From positions 1-45,877 of the forward strand of contig DYLF01000010.1 of NCBI GenBank assembly GCA_020722205.1: a stretch of 45,877 nt of DNA, read 5' to 3'. A program made the translations under genes and the position numbers. The notes beneath the pieces were generated by a model. The model saw only the letters and a program-made list of their open reading frames with translations, was not told the DNA's origin and searched no databases. Positions 9,264 to 15,930 of the stretch are shown here, one piece after another (within the stretch, counting starts at the first letter, position 1; the number at the start of each line of letters is the position of its first letter). Origin of the DNA: Desulfobacca acetoxidans. Lineage in GTDB: Bacteria; Desulfobacterota; Desulfobaccia; Desulfobaccales; 0-14-0-80-60-11.

Positions 9264-9384
9264 AGCCTACAGTTGAGCCATCTCCCACTGACGGCGAAAA
9301 AGCCATCAGGTTCAGACTGATATTTGAGGGTTTGGTAAAAAGTCAGATTTTCTTGCTCTTTTAACGCTGACCATTGTGGTCATA

Positions 9385-9412
9385 ATTATATACTGCGGAC
9401 ATGCCATTGTAA
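9385..9412 (-). promoter_or_regulatory. Sigma-70-like promoter for the kinase/regulator operon
   Basis: On the minus strand TTACAA (9407-9412) and TATAAT (9385-9390) are separated by 16 bases. The predicted start gives a leader of roughly 115 bases before the kinase ATG at 9263. The sequence ACAATGG occurs twice on the minus strand here, once across the -35 and once downstream, and could be a regulator half-site. Confidence 0.6.
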
Positions 9413-9490
9413 TGTGTTATCCAGGTCCCCCCACAGGTGTTATTTATGTCCCCGGTCTAGACAGGGGTAGTGGGGCAAGGTGAGGGGGCA

Positions 9491-9520
9491 CAAAGAAGAG
9501 GCGGGTTTCATGCCGCCTCT
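9491..9520 (-). terminator. Probable intrinsic terminator of the Usp/TauE operon
   Basis: A perfect 8-bp stem AGAGGCGG/CCGCCTCT (9497-9504 and 9513-9520, 8-base loop) lies about 75 bases after the uspA stop. On the minus strand it is followed by TCTTTG, a short imperfect T tract. The plus-strand side has no T tract, so it most likely ends the minus-strand operon. The rest of 9264-9597 holds the promoter described above and a near-palindrome, CCCCGGTCTAGACAGGGG, of unknown role. Confidence 0.55.
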
Positions 9521-9597
9521 CCCAAAAACTGCAGACCACCGGGGTGATCTTCCCCCACCCCCAGGTTTTATCCTGTAACTGTTAACTTACCAGCGGC

Positions 9598-10446
9598 TCA
9601 CTGTTTCACCACCAGTACCGGGCAAGGGGAGGTGGCTAGGACTTTTTCGGTGACGCTTCCCAAGAGCAAGCGCCTCAGCCCCGAACGGCCGTGGGAGCCC
9701 ATGATGATCAGACTGCACTGTCGCTCCTTTGCCAGTTCCGTGATGGCTTCGGCGGCCTCCCCGTCTTTTACCACCGCAGCCGCGCTGAGGCCCAGGGTCT
9801 GGGCGTGAGCAGTGACCTTGGCCAGAAAGCCCTTGAGTTTGACGATCAAGTCCTCAGCCATCCCCGGCGCCACTCCATAGGTGGCGGGCGGCAGGTCCGT
9901 GGCGGTCATCACCGTCAGTTCCGAGCCATAAATCTGTCCCAGCTCCATGGCGCGGGCAGTGGCGAACTTGCTGTATTTGGAGCCATCCAGGGGCACAAGC
10001 AGCTTGGACCAGCTAATGGCTGCGTCCTCAGGCACCGCCAGCACATCTGGCTGGCCATAGCCGATGACTCGGGCGACGGTGCTGCCCCTGCTAAGCAGCC
10101 GCTCTATCACCTCCTTCCCTTTTAGTCCCAGCACAATGAGATCACAACCTTGTTCATCCGCCAGATCCACGATTTCTTCATAGGGCTCGCCTTCGGCCAG
10201 GAACGTTTTAAGTTTGACGCCGGCTTTCTCAGCCAACTCCTGCGCCGCGCGGACGGCTTCCTCCAAAGGCCGGCGGATCTGCTGACGGATGTTACGGACT
10301 CCCACCAGCCTAAGGTCCCCCCCGTAGGGGGGGACCACGGCCACTGCAGTGATGACGGAGTCTGTCAGTTTAAGGCTTTCCTGCAGGGCGTGCCAACTTG
10401 CCGCTGACCCATCCACCGCCACCAGAATTTTGTTATACTTGCCCAT
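9598..10446 (-). CDS. Tandem universal stress protein (two UspA domains)
   Basis: This cytoplasmic protein of 282 residues has two Usp folds. Domain 1 (about 4-138) begins YNKILVAVDGS. Domain 2 (about 146-282) begins WSKLLVPLDGS and ends with GSHGRSGLRRLLLGS followed by CPVLVVK, the G-x2-G-x9-G-S nucleotide-binding signature. Domain 1 has a less regular loop (GLKGKEVIERLLSRGS), so ATP binding may be confined to domain 2. It is the last gene of a minus-strand operon and overlaps the TauE-type gene by 14 bases. Usp proteins next to anion exporters are common in sulfate-reducing bacteria, but the molecular role is not established. Confidence 0.93.
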   Translation of the reverse strand: MGKYNKILVAVDGSAASWHALQESLKLTDSVITAVAVVPPYGGDLRLVGVRNIRQQIRRPLEEAVRAAQELAEKAGVKLKTFLAEGEPYEEIVDLADEQGCDLIVLGLKGKEVIERLLSRGSTVARVIGYGQPDVLAVPEDAAISWSKLLVPLDGSKYSKFATARAMELGQIYGSELTVMTATDLPPATYGVAPGMAEDLIVKLKGFLAKVTAHAQTLGLSAAAVVKDGEAAEAITELAKERQCSLIIMGSHGRSGLRRLLLGSVTEKVLATSPCPVLVVKQ

Positions 10447-11506
10447 AGCTCTCTTTCAAGGCGTACTTTTCTCTTCTCCTGGCCTGCCACATGCTGCCCA
10501 GGATGATTATGGCCCCAACGGCCAGACCGATGCACATGGTGATGAAGCTGGCGGTCATCAGGGTGGCGATCGCCCCTTGGTCCAGGGAGATAAGCCCTAA
10601 TTCCTTCAGGTATTGGGGGATAGCCAAACCACGGCTCACGGCCACGATGAGCATAATCGCGCCCATGACCACCTTGATCATGTGGTCCTTGACGTAAGTG
10701 GTGCCGATGGCCCCTAGTTGCACCCCCAGGAGCGAGCCGGCCAAAATCAACAGTGTCAGGCGGATATCCACCATGCCGTTGATGGCCCATTTGATGCTGC
10801 CCCCGAAGCCCATGATAAAGGCGATGACCAGTTCGGTGGCAGAGGACACCAACCCCGAGGCGCCGACGAAATAAATCATGCCCGGCACGCCGATAAAGCC
10901 GCCCACTGCAATGGTGGCCGCCAGCATGCCGGTGGCGAATCCCACCGGAATAGTGAACCACATGGAAATGCGAATTCCGGCGGTTTTGAAGTTCAGCATG
11001 GGGGGCAGGTTGATCCTCTGCAAGCGTCTGGCCAGGGAATTTTCGTTCACCGGCATCTCCCCCCCATACCGGCTAATCTTCCAGGCGTCATAAAACACGT
11101 AGCCCCCCACCACCACCAGCACCACCACAAAGGCTACGCTGACGTACAGGTTGGAGCCGGCCTGCCCCCAGGCGGCTAAGATCGCTTCCTGAATCTTGAT
11201 GCCTACCAGCACCCCCAGGATGGCGGAGGCGGCCATCACCAGCCCCAGCTTCAGGTCCACCTGGCCGTAGCGCCAGCGCTTATAGGCCCCTACCATGGCC
11301 TTGGGGAATTTGTGGCACATGTTGCTGGCCACCGCCACGGTTGCCGGCACTCCCAAGCTCATCATCCCCGGGGTCAAGACAAAGGCCCCGCCGGAGCCGA
11401 TAAACCCGCTCACCAACCCGCCGATAAAGCCGACAATAAACAGAAACAAGACCGCCGTCAAGTTCAGATCGATAAATTGCCCGGCTTGTTGCACAACTTC
11501 TTGCAT
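10433..11506 (-). CDS. TauE/SafE-family membrane permease (putative sulfite/organosulfonate exporter)
   Basis: This 357-residue polytopic inner-membrane protein belongs to the TauE/SafE family. The N-terminal repeat has LFLFIVGFIGGLVSGFIGSGGAF and the second repeat has GFATGMLAATIAVGGFIGVPG, the two glycine-rich inverted-repeat signatures of the family. About eight membrane segments are visible, with a soluble loop near residues 140-180. Family members move sulfite, sulfoacetate or related small anions, and the substrate here cannot be read from sequence. AGGAG-TAGACA precedes the ATG. It sits in an operon with three Usp-like or small proteins, apparently driven by a sigma-54 promoter. Confidence 0.92.
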   Translation of the reverse strand: MQEVVQQAGQFIDLNLTAVLFLFIVGFIGGLVSGFIGSGGAFVLTPGMMSLGVPATVAVASNMCHKFPKAMVGAYKRWRYGQVDLKLGLVMAASAILGVLVGIKIQEAILAAWGQAGSNLYVSVAFVVVLVVVGGYVFYDAWKISRYGGEMPVNENSLARRLQRINLPPMLNFKTAGIRISMWFTIPVGFATGMLAATIAVGGFIGVPGMIYFVGASGLVSSATELVIAFIMGFGGSIKWAINGMVDIRLTLLILAGSLLGVQLGAIGTTYVKDHMIKVVMGAIMLIVAVSRGLAIPQYLKELGLISLDQGAIATLMTASFITMCIGLAVGAIIILGSMWQARRREKYALKESYGQV

Positions 11507-11542
11507 TGTCTACTCCTTTTAGGAAAATTTTTTGTCTCCGGC

Positions 11543-11857
11543 TTAGGCATTCAGATGCAAGCGGGGACGGGGACGCTTCCGGGGTTCCGGACGCTTTTCT
11601 TCTACCCGGGTTTCCACCGGTTTCTTGGAGGGCTCAATACCTAAGGCGGCCCATAGATAATTAGCAAACGCCCCATGCACAAAGGAAAAAACAAACGCCG
11701 TGGTAATGGGCAGGGCAGCAAACCAAGCGCCTCGGGTAGTATAAGCCAAGACCACACTGGAGTTGGCAAACACCGCCGCATATAGCGCCACGCTGAGACC
11801 CCCAAAGAGCAGGGCCTTGAGGGCATTACGTTTCCTTTTACTTTTCCGTTCTGGCAT
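11543..11857 (-). CDS. Small two-TM membrane protein with Arg/Pro-rich tail
   Basis: This 104-residue protein is not assignable to a characterised family by eye. After a lysine/arginine-rich start (MPERKSKRKRN) come two hydrophobic helices: about 14-40 (ALLFGGLSVALYAAVFANSS) and 45-72 (FAALPITTAFVFSFVHGAF). A highly basic, proline-rich cytoplasmic tail (KKPVETRVEEKRPEPRKRPR) ends it. AGGAG sits 8 bases before the ATG. It lies between the Usp-like gene and the TauE-type exporter, with gaps of 20 and 36 bases, so it is surely cotranscribed. It may be an accessory subunit of the exporter; this is inference from position. Confidence 0.85.
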   Translation of the reverse strand: MPERKSKRKRNALKALLFGGLSVALYAAVFANSSVVLAYTTRGAWFAALPITTAFVFSFVHGAFANYLWAALGIEPSKKPVETRVEEKRPEPRKRPRPRLHLNA

Positions 11858-11877
11858 AATCTTTTCTCCTATTTAAT

Positions 11878-12453
11878 TTAGGTAATTTGAAACACGGGCA
11901 TACTCAGCCCGGCCTCCAGTTTCTCCAATTTCACTTCCCGGCTGGCTATCACCAGTTCAATCCGCCTGATTTCCCGATTGACTTCCGTCAGGGCGGTCTT
12001 GAGGTCGCTGAATTTGACCAGGTGCTGAAGGGCGATACCCTTGGTTGCGGCCCGTTGGCGGTACCCTTGCGCAGCCTGGCGCACTCTTTCTGCCAGGGAG
12101 TTCCTGAGGTGCTGCTTATAAAGGGGTAAAGGCTCCTCCCCGGCCCCCAGCGCCGGCGCCACATTAAGAATCACCAGGGCGGATCTTAAACGTTCCGCCA
12201 AGTCCAGGGCATATTCCATTACGGCCGGCGTCAAGCTCATCCCCTGCTCTACCACCAGAATTTTGCGGGGCTCCAGACTGTGGCGGCGCATCACCTCTTG
12301 GGCATAATCAGTCAACCCGGCTTCGGCAAAGGTGACGGCCTCCATCATCCGGTCATAATCCGCCCGCCGGGTGCTCTGCCGGGTAACCTCCACTTCGGCC
12401 GGTTTCTCCTGCTTCTTTCTGCCCCGCAATAGGTCTTTCAGCCACCTGACCAT
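11878..12453 (-). CDS. Degenerate Usp-like protein with N-terminal AVxFAEA segment
   Basis: This 191-residue protein has a basic N-terminus, then an AVTFAEAGLTDYAQEVM segment (39-55). A Usp-like alpha/beta core follows from about residue 62 (RKILVVEQGMSLTPAVMEYA, then SALVILNVAP). The C-terminus ends ELVIASREV...GLSMPVFQIT and has no G-x2-G-x9-G-S/T loop, so it probably does not bind ATP as UspA does. GGAG-CTAAGCT precedes the ATG. The upstream 58-aa gene ends only 3 bases before this start, implying coupling. The N-terminal segment is shared with that small protein (8 identities in 17 positions). Function unknown; a scaffold or sensor for the exporter is possible. Confidence 0.85.
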   Translation of the reverse strand: MVRWLKDLLRGRKKQEKPAEVEVTRQSTRRADYDRMMEAVTFAEAGLTDYAQEVMRRHSLEPRKILVVEQGMSLTPAVMEYALDLAERLRSALVILNVAPALGAGEEPLPLYKQHLRNSLAERVRQAAQGYRQRAATKGIALQHLVKFSDLKTALTEVNREIRRIELVIASREVKLEKLEAGLSMPVFQIT

Positions 12454-12456
12454 AGC

Positions 12457-12633
12457 TTAGCTCCGGTACATCGGGAGCCGGGGCCGCCTCTCCGGACGCC
12501 GGCCCGTTGCAACCCGATCTGCCGCCGAACGCCGGGATTCCTCCAGTATGGCGTTGGCGTATTCGCCTTCGTTGGCCTCCGCAAAGGCCACCGCCATCCA
12601 GATGGCTTCCCATCGCTCTCTCCAGCTTCTCAT
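12457..12633 (-). CDS. 58-aa small protein sharing the AVxFAEA segment
   Basis: This gene is too short for the ORF track. Hand translation gives 58 residues beginning MRSWRERWEAIWMAVAFAEA and ending RRPRLPMYRS. AGAAGGAGGATGCC immediately before the ATG is one of the best ribosome sites in the window. It is the first gene of the TauE/Usp operon, about 40 bases downstream of the predicted sigma-54 start point. The segment AVAFAEANEGEYANAIL resembles AVTFAEAGLTDYAQEVM in the next gene (identical at A, V, F, A, E, A, Y, A). No signal peptide or membrane helix is clear. The Trp- and Arg-rich amphipathic N-terminus followed by a helix suggests a protein-binding role. Confidence 0.8.
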   Translation of the reverse strand: MRSWRERWEAIWMAVAFAEANEGEYANAILEESRRSAADRVATGRRPERRPRLPMYRS

Positions 12634-12683
12634 GGCATCCTCCTTCTGGTGTTATGACACAGGTATTTTTTCACCTTTTCTTA

Positions 12684-12699
12684 TGCAAGGGATAGGCCA
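12684..12699 (-). promoter_or_regulatory. Sigma-54 (-24/-12) promoter for the 58-aa/Usp/TauE operon
   Basis: The minus strand reads TGGCCTATCCCTTGCA. It matches the sigma-54 consensus TGGCACGNNNNTTGCW at the decisive positions, with GG and GC exactly 10 bases apart. The predicted start lies near 12673, leaving about 40 bases to the 58-aa start codon. An NtrC-type activator is encoded 5 kb away in the same cluster. The spacing, orientation and context make this a strong call by eye. Confidence 0.8.
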
Positions 12700-12738
12700 G
12701 CGCCTCTTTTTTTATAACATATGGATATTTATAATTAT

Positions 12739-12767
12739 ATTCTACAGAGCCATGTTCCCTTCGTCAA
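12739..12767 (-). promoter_or_regulatory. Alternative sigma-70-like promoter
   Basis: On the minus strand TTGACG (12762-12767), 17 bases, TAGAAT (12739-12744). This is a good sigma-70 match upstream of the sigma-54 site and could give basal transcription of the same operon, with a leader of about 100 bases. Confidence 0.5.
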
Positions 12768-12776
12768 TTTCTCATG

Positions 12777-12789
12777 TTGCAATCTGCAA
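12777..12789. promoter_or_regulatory. Inverted repeat TTGCA-ATC-TGCAA, candidate enhancer site 1
   Basis: A perfect 5-bp inverted repeat with 3-base spacer, centred about 109 bases upstream of the predicted sigma-54 start. That is the normal distance for an NtrC-family activator site. A second copy of the same form lies at 12864-12876. Confidence 0.6.
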
Positions 12790-12863
12790 GGCTAGAGGTT
12801 CGTTGAATTTTTATATTAGTATTATCAATTAATTATCCTATGTTACAAAAAAGCCGAACCCAA

Positions 12864-12876
12864 TTGCATAATGCAA
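12864..12876. promoter_or_regulatory. Inverted repeat TTGCA-TAA-TGCAA, candidate enhancer site 2
   Basis: The same TTGCA-N3-TGCAA form as at 12777, centre 87 bases away (about 8.3 turns) and about 196 bases upstream of the sigma-54 start. It is also about 120 bases before the lon-like ATG, so one regulator could act on both divergent genes. Confidence 0.6.
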
Positions 12877-12915
12877 CAGGCTATTTACCGCCATCGGGAA
12901 AAAACCCGTACCTGC

Positions 12916-12944
12916 TTGCCGCCCCGCAAAATTTTTTTTATCCT
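12916..12944 (+). promoter_or_regulatory. Weak sigma-70-like promoter for the receiver-Lon gene
   Basis: TTGCCG (12916-12921), 17 bases, TATCCT (12939-12944), each box matching consensus at 4 of 6 positions. The predicted leader is about 40 bases. The -35 region lies inside a TTGC-N6-GCAA inverted repeat. No sigma-54 promoter was found on this strand. Confidence 0.35.
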
Positions 12945-12990
12945 GTAAAAAAGATATTTTTTAAAAACTCTGAGACCATAGGACCGATCG

Positions 12991-15021
12991 ATGATCTTTT
13001 TCCGCAAAGCCGAGGAAGAGCGCCCTAAGCCGCCCAGCACGGAGTTGGCGGATCTGATGGCTAAAGTCAAAAAAGCCCGGTTGCCTGAAGAGGTTAACGA
13101 GGTGGCCTTAAAGGAGCTGGAGCGCCTGGATAAAACCGACCCCGCGGCGGCGGAATACGCCATCGGTCTCAACTACCTGGACTATCTTATTTCCCTGCCT
13201 TGGCAGCGCTTTACCGAAGACAACTTGGACCTTAAGCGGGCCGAGGCCGTCCTGGAAAACCAGCATTATGGTCTGCGTCACGTCAAGGAGCGCATCCTGG
13301 AGTATCTGGCGGTGCGCACTTTGTGCCGCCTCCAGCCCATTGACATCCTGGTGGTGGATGATGAGGAGATTGCTCGCACCAATCTGGAGTATGTCTTAAC
13401 CAAGGATGGTTATCGGGTGAGCACTGCCGCCAATGGTCTAGAAGCCTTGGAGAAATTGGAAGAGTATGAGTTCGATTTGGTTCTCACCGACCTCAAAATG
13501 GAGAAGATGGACGGCTTGCAGTTGTTGGAGATGGTCAAGAAGAAGGCGCCGCTGACCGGATTGGTCATGATCACCGGCTATGCCACGGTGGACACGGCAG
13601 TAGAGGCCATGAAAAAGGGGGCGATCCACTACCTCTCCAAGCCTATCAACCTGGAAGAACTGCGGCAGACCGTGCGGCAGGTGCAGGAACGCCGACGCTC
13701 CCACCAAATCTCCCGGGGCCCGGTGCTCTGTTTCGCCGGTCCGCCCGGCACCGGCAAGACCTCCATTGGCCACTCCATCGCCGAGGCCCTTAAGCGGCGT
13801 TTCGTGCGTCTCTCCCTGGCGGGTCTCAGGGATGAAGCGGAACTGAGAGGGCACCGGCGCACCTACGTGGGTGCCATGCCCGGTCGTATTCTCAATGAAA
13901 TCAAACGCTTGGGCTTTAATAACCCGGTTTTTATGCTAGATGAAATCGATAAGATCGGCCAAGATTTTCGGGGCGACCCGGCCTCGGTTCTCCTGGAAAT
14001 TTTGGATCCCGCCCAAAACACCAAATTTGTGGACCATTACCTGGAAGTGCCCTTTGACCTGTCCAAGGTGATGTTCATCGCCACAGCCAACCTGGTGGAA
14101 AAACTCCCTGCCCCCCTGTTGGACCGTCTGGAGGTCATCGATTTCCACGGCTACACGGAGAAGGAGAAGCTCCAGATCGCCAAAAACTACCTGATCCCCC
14201 GCCAACTGCGGGAGCACGGTCTCCGCAACCCCACCCCCGAGTTCAGCGACGCCGCTGTTACCCGAATCATCCGGGACTACACCCGGGAGGCGGGTTTACG
14301 CAACCTGGAACGCCAGGTCGCCACCATCTGCCGCAAGTTGGCTCGCCTCGCCTTAGAGCGGCCATCGCCTGGCCAGCCTCTCAGGGTGGACGAAGCTCAG
14401 GTGTGCCAATTCCTTGGTCCTCGCAAGTACAGCCATGAAGTAGCGGAAGCCGCCCACCGGGTGGGAGTGACCACGGGTCTGGTGTGGACCGAGTTCGGCG
14501 GCGAAATCATCTTCGTGGAGGCCACCCAGATGAAGGGGAGCCAGCAGTTGATCCTCACCGGCTCCCTGGGGAGCGTCCTCCAGGAATCGGCGCAGACCGC
14601 CTTGAGCTACATTCGCAGCCATGCCACCGCCCTGCAACTGGACCCGGATTTTTTCGCCGGCCGCGATGTTCACATCCACATTCCGGCCGGCGCCATCCCC
14701 AAAGACGGCCCCTCCGCCGGTATCACCATCGTGTTGGCCCTGCTGTCCCTGCTAACCGGCCGGCCGGCCCGGCGGGACGTGGCTCTCACCGGGGAGCTGA
14801 CCTTGAGCGGGAGAATCCTGCCGGTCAGCGGCATCCGGGAGAAAATCTTGGCCGCCCAGCGCGCCGGCGTGCGGGTGGTGGTCTTCCCGGAACAGAACCG
14901 GGTGGACCTGGACGACCTGGAAGAGGATATGAAGGAGGGACTCGAGGTCATCCTGGCCGGCGAGATCACCTCTCTCATTGACTTGGTGCTGCTGCCCCCG
15001 GGCGAAAAAACTTTATCCTGA
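12991..15021 (+). CDS. Lon-type AAA+ serine protease with an internal response-regulator receiver domain
   Basis: This 676-residue hybrid starts with the Lon helical segment (17-110: LPEEVNEVALKELERL, NYLDYLISLPW, HYGLRHVKERILEYLAVRT). A full receiver follows at about 117-237, with D123/D124, phospho-acceptor D167 in LVLTDLKM, T195 and K217. Lon then resumes at SRGPVLCFAGPPGTGKTS, with Walker A 250-257 and Walker B VFMLDEID. The protease domain has catalytic S575 (DGPSAG) and K618 (GIREKILAA). In ordinary Lon the sequence passes directly from LAVRKL to GPILCFVGPPG, so the receiver is inserted there. The N-terminal substrate-binding LON domain (about 200 residues) is absent. AGGA-CCGATCG precedes the ATG. 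ATPase, protease and phospho-acceptor residues are all intact, which argues for a working, phosphorylation-gated protease. Targets are unknown. Confidence 0.95.
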   Translation: MIFFRKAEEERPKPPSTELADLMAKVKKARLPEEVNEVALKELERLDKTDPAAAEYAIGLNYLDYLISLPWQRFTEDNLDLKRAEAVLENQHYGLRHVKERILEYLAVRTLCRLQPIDILVVDDEEIARTNLEYVLTKDGYRVSTAANGLEALEKLEEYEFDLVLTDLKMEKMDGLQLLEMVKKKAPLTGLVMITGYATVDTAVEAMKKGAIHYLSKPINLEELRQTVRQVQERRRSHQISRGPVLCFAGPPGTGKTSIGHSIAEALKRRFVRLSLAGLRDEAELRGHRRTYVGAMPGRILNEIKRLGFNNPVFMLDEIDKIGQDFRGDPASVLLEILDPAQNTKFVDHYLEVPFDLSKVMFIATANLVEKLPAPLLDRLEVIDFHGYTEKEKLQIAKNYLIPRQLREHGLRNPTPEFSDAAVTRIIRDYTREAGLRNLERQVATICRKLARLALERPSPGQPLRVDEAQVCQFLGPRKYSHEVAEAAHRVGVTTGLVWTEFGGEIIFVEATQMKGSQQLILTGSLGSVLQESAQTALSYIRSHATALQLDPDFFAGRDVHIHIPAGAIPKDGPSAGITIVLALLSLLTGRPARRDVALTGELTLSGRILPVSGIREKILAAQRAGVRVVVFPEQNRVDLDDLEEDMKEGLEVILAGEITSLIDLVLLPPGEKTLS

Positions 15022-15339
15022 GAGCAACAACGGATTGTTATCCACTCAGGGGAAAAACATGCTTATCGTTGCCTCAAACCGCAGTCCCCGCAGCCCGGGA
15101 GCCGGCATCCCAGACCGGCGCCGCTTTGAACATGGTAATCATCCTTTTTCCCTCGTTCGCAAAACCAGTTTGGGAAGTGGGCGGCAAGCCATCAGCGCAA
15201 AGCTTACAGCTGATGGCTTAGGGCTTACGACTTTTACCCCATCGGCTCCGGTTTATCCAGCCTGTGAAATTTTCTTCCTTTTTCTTAACAATTCCGCCCT
15301 CACCTGGTCTAAGCTATTGAAGCCCGGTAAGGATATCTC
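15022..15339. other. Intergenic region between receiver-Lon and ECF sigma genes
   Basis: Apart from the repeat at 15186-15226, I see no gene, no convincing terminator after the protease gene and no recognisable promoter. Short ORFs crossing it have no ribosome site or family features. An AAGGA site precedes the ECF start at its right end. Confidence 0.4.
15186..15226 (-). repeat. Inverted repeat and dispersed repeat copy B
   Basis: AAGCCATCAGC (15186-15196) and GCTGATGGCTT (15209-15219) form a perfect 11-bp inverted repeat with a 12-base loop. The minus strand of 15211-15226 reads GTAAGCCCTAAGCCAT, matching copy A at 4476-4491 at 15 of 16 positions. No T tract follows, so it is not a standard terminator. 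Confidence 0.55.
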
Positions 15340-15930
15340 ATGACTGACGCGCACCTCGTGGCCCGGGCCCAAAAAGGCGATGTCCCGGCCTTCGAGGAAC
15401 TGGTCCGCAAGTACCAAAGGGACGTTTATGGCCTCGCCTGTCGCATGGTGTTGGATGCCGAAGAGGCCCGCGATTTGGCCCAGCAGGCCTTTCTCCAGGC
15501 CTTTATTTATATCCGCGACTTTCGCCAGCAGGCGCAGTTCCGCACCTGGCTTTTCCGGATAGCCATTAATCAATGTTACAATTTTTTAAAGAACCGCAAG
15601 AAGTTTGGCGAGCCCATGGACTCTCAGGATATGCACCTGGTTGCTGACGATTCCCCGGAACACGGCCTGCTGGAGGAGGAAAACCGGCGACGCCTGCAAA
15701 CCGCCTTCCAAAAGCTGTCGGAAAAACAGCGGGCGGTGGTCACCCTCAAGGTGGAGCAAGGCCTCAACTACGAGGAAATCAGCCAGGTCCTGGGTGGGAG
15801 TGCCGGGGCCGCCCGGGTCAATTACTGCCAGGCCCTGAAAACTTTGCGCAAGCATCTGAAGCCAGAGGACAACCATGACGTGGCGCTGCGAGCTTATCCA
15901 GCGATGGCTGCCAGAGTATCTCGACGGTGA
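15340..15930 (+). CDS. ECF-type RNA polymerase sigma factor (sigma-24/RpoE-like)
   Basis: This 196-residue sigma-70-family protein contains region 2 (about 10-80: AFEELVRKYQRDVYGLACRM, DLAQQAFLQAF, FRTWLFRIAINQCYNFLKNR) and region 4 (about 115-175: LSEKQRAVVTLKVEQGLNYEEI, then the helix-turn-helix). It lacks regions 1 and 3, as ECF factors do. AAGGA lies at a good distance before the ATG. Its 3' end overlaps the next gene, a zinc anti-sigma factor, by 56 bases, which is long. Expected role: recruit polymerase to envelope-stress genes, possibly including the Spy-like gene just downstream and its own operon. Confidence 0.93.
   Translation: MTDAHLVARAQKGDVPAFEELVRKYQRDVYGLACRMVLDAEEARDLAQQAFLQAFIYIRDFRQQAQFRTWLFRIAINQCYNFLKNRKKFGEPMDSQDMHLVADDSPEHGLLEEENRRRLQTAFQKLSEKQRAVVTLKVEQGLNYEEISQVLGGSAGAARVNYCQALKTLRKHLKPEDNHDVALRAYPAMAARVSRR

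Noticed and set aside
12916-12930. Possible sigma-54 promoter before the receiver-Lon gene (TTGCC near 12916)
   Set aside because: The -24 position has CC instead of the required GG, so only a weak sigma-70 call is kept.
12840-13028. 62-aa ORF at the start of the receiver-Lon gene
   Set aside because: It crosses the regulatory region and the coding start in another frame, with no ribosome site.
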